Source: Candidatus Cloacimonadota bacterium (lineage in GTDB: Bacteria > Cloacimonadota > Cloacimonadia > Cloacimonadales > TCS61). From it: a stretch of DNA of 5,571 nt. The notes under the pieces are model-generated. The model was not told the origin of the DNA. It saw nothing but the letters and a program-made list of their open reading frames with translations, and searched no databases. Below are positions 4,047 to 5,571 of the stretch, piece by piece. The DNA lies in the NCBI GenBank assembly GCA_030638385.1, contig DAOWES010000129.1, forward strand, positions 1-5,571, written 5' to 3'. The translations under genes were made by a program, and so were the position numbers. Positions within the stretch are counted from its first letter, which is position 1. The number at the start of each line of letters is the position of its first letter.

Positions 4047-5571
4047 TGATAGCAATTAGTACAGGGGTTATTGGAATACTTTTGGGAGCACTGATAGCAG
4101 TGATAATTCTAAAAGGTGGGAAATCGAAGTTAGAAGCAAAAGTGGATTTATTGGATAAGAATCTGCACAATAAAGATGAGGAATTGAAAGAAGTAAGGAC
4201 CTTGTCCGGAATATTCCAAGCAGATATCTCAGGATTAAAAGTTGAAAAAAAAAATATTTTGGAAAAGCTTGAGCAGAAAGTTTCAGATTATTTAGAGCTT
4301 GAAACTAATCTGCATAATAAAAATGAGTTGTTGGAAAAATCTAAGAATAGTGCGAATGATCTCAAATTAGAAATTAGTAATTTCAGATTAAAATTAGAAT
4401 CTAATGAAGAGAAGTTGCAAGCGCAGATAAATGAAAAATCGGATTTTAAAAAGAGTGCCGAAGAATTGCGAATTGAATTGGAAAAAAATAAGAACCAAAT
4501 TGCTGAGCAGAAGGTAACAATTTCTGAAAAAGATATTTCCAATAAAGCACTTTTGGGAAAATTGGAAACTCAAAAGCAAGAGATCGAAAATATCCAAGTG
4601 AAATTTACTGAATCATTTAAAAATCTAGCAAATGATATTTTAGATGAAAAAAGCAGTAGATTCACTAAACTGAATAAGGACAATTTAGATGCCATTCTCA
4701 ATCCTCTTCAATCCAAAATAAATGAATTTCAAACAATTGTACGAGACACAAATGAAAAAAATTTACTTAGCAATAAAGGATTGGTTGAGCAGATAATAAA
4801 TCTAAAAGAGATGAACAAGCAGATTAGTGATGAAGCGAATAATTTGACCAAAGCCTTGAAGGGTGATGTGAAAGTTCAGGGTAATTGGGGCGAAGTGATT
4901 TTGGAGAGAATTTTGGAAGAATCCGGTTTGCGAAAGGGTGCGGAATATGAGACACAAGCCAGCTTCACCACCGAAGATGGCAAACGCTATCAACCGGATG
5001 TGATAATTAATTTACCGGATACGAAACATTTAATTGTAGATTCGAAAGTATCTTTGATTAGCTATGAAAATTTTGTTAGTGCTGACGATGAAGCGAACAG
5101 ACAAAAGCACCAAAAACTTTTGGGAATTTCTATGAAAGCTCACATTGATGGTCTTCATAAGAAGCATTATCATGATATAAAAGAGCTCAATAGCCCGGAT
5201 TTTGTGCTTCTGTTTATGCCGATTGAAGGAAGTTTTGCCACAGTAATGCAATTTGATAATGAGCTTTATAAATATGCGCTTGATAAACATATCGTAATTG
5301 TTAGCCCCAGCACATTACTTGCGACAATGCGGACAATTGCCTTTATTTGGCGACAAGAAAATCAAACAAAAAATGCTATTGAAATTGCCCGTCAAAGTGG
5401 TGCTTTGTACGATAAATTTGAAGGTTTTCTGGTAGATTTGGAAAAGATAGGCACTAATGTAGAGAGAACTAAAGATGCTTATGATAAAGCTGTTAATAAG
5501 TTAAAAACAGGAAAAGGGAATTTAGTGGGCAGAGCCGAAAAACTAAAAAAACTTGGTGCCAAAGCAAGTAA
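4043..5571 (+). CDS. rmuC: RmuC family protein (3' end beyond window)
   Basis: Membrane-anchored, coiled-coil protein with a predicted restriction-endonuclease-like domain. In E. coli, RmuC limits inversions at short inverted repeats; the biochemical activity is unproven. 509 complete codons are visible with no stop. Residues 3-24 form one hydrophobic segment (IAISTGVIGILLGALIAVIIL). Residues about 28-235 are Lys/Glu/Leu-rich coiled coil. The RmuC core then follows: VQGNWGEVILERILEESGL (Glu284), YQPDVIINLP (Asp319), LIVDSKVSL (Asp333, Lys335), FVLLFMPIEGSF, and SPSTLLATMRTIAFIWRQENQTKNAIEIA. The E...D...DxK set fits a PD-(D/E)XK site. The visible end, GRAEKLKKLGAKAS, matches the usual end of the core, so little is missing. 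Start ATG 4043 overlaps the ada stop (ATGA); a second ATG is at 4046. GGAAGAG at 4031-4037 can serve as ribosome binding site. Reading is continuous, with no frameshift. Confidence 0.93.
   Translation, partial: MMIAISTGVIGILLGALIAVIILKGGKSKLEAKVDLLDKNLHNKDEELKEVRTLSGIFQADISGLKVEKKNILEKLEQKVSDYLELETNLHNKNELLEKSKNSANDLKLEISNFRLKLESNEEKLQAQINEKSDFKKSAEELRIELEKNKNQIAEQKVTISEKDISNKALLGKLETQKQEIENIQVKFTESFKNLANDILDEKSSRFTKLNKDNLDAILNPLQSKINEFQTIVRDTNEKNLLSNKGLVEQIINLKEMNKQISDEANNLTKALKGDVKVQGNWGEVILERILEESGLRKGAEYETQASFTTEDGKRYQPDVIINLPDTKHLIVDSKVSLISYENFVSADDEANRQKHQKLLGISMKAHIDGLHKKHYHDIKELNSPDFVLLFMPIEGSFATVMQFDNELYKYALDKHIVIVSPSTLLATMRTIAFIWRQENQTKNAIEIARQSGALYDKFEGFLVDLEKIGTNVERTKDAYDKAVNKLKTGKGNLVGRAEKLKKLGAKAS

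Noticed and set aside
2867..5290. Minus-strand open frames opposite ada and rmuC
   Set aside because: All are antisense shadows of two well-supported genes; the rmuC ones arise from its Lys/Glu-rich coiled coil and show no domain.

Overview
The window is AT-rich bacterial DNA with five recognisable protein genes. It also holds a compact, hairpin-rich repeat element. A predicted secreted beta-barrel protein with an N-terminal signal peptide and a C-terminal Phe points to a Gram-negative (diderm) host. Together with the low GC content and a small DUF559 endonuclease embedded in palindromic repeats, this resembles FCB-group or Cloacimonadota-type genomes. That placement is an inference from general resemblance, not a demonstrated assignment.

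Layout: (1) 1-497, minus strand: the 5' part of coaBC (coenzyme A biosynthesis), running off the left edge. (2) 501-793: a divergent intergenic region with an inverted repeat and a duplicated A/T-rich motif. (3) 794-1882, plus strand: a predicted outer-membrane beta-barrel protein resembling DUF6588, followed by a clear intrinsic terminator (1916-1938). (4) 1959-2807: a composite element made of two direct copies of a complex palindromic repeat (copy A 1959-2130, copy B 2571-2807) flanking a DUF559 PD-(D/E)XK-type endonuclease gene (2222-2587). The unit begins ACACACC and ends GGTGTGT, and the last residues and stop codon of the nuclease lie inside copy B. (5) 2843-2962: a short spacer with a 14-codon ORF that looks like the severed N-terminus of a nitroreductase-type gene. 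(6) 2973-4046 and 4043-5571, plus strand: an adenosine deaminase gene overlapping an rmuC gene by ATGA, so probably one translationally coupled operon. rmuC runs off the right edge close to its expected end.

The housekeeping genes (coaBC, ada, rmuC) and the barrel gene look intact and ordinary. The most unusual part is the nuclease-repeat unit. Its hairpins show a compensated base-pair change, the two copies carry one stem-loop in opposite orientations, and the repeat supplies the end of the coding sequence. These are the traits expected of a small mobile or self-propagating palindrome family linked to a nuclease, but mobility itself cannot be shown from one window.
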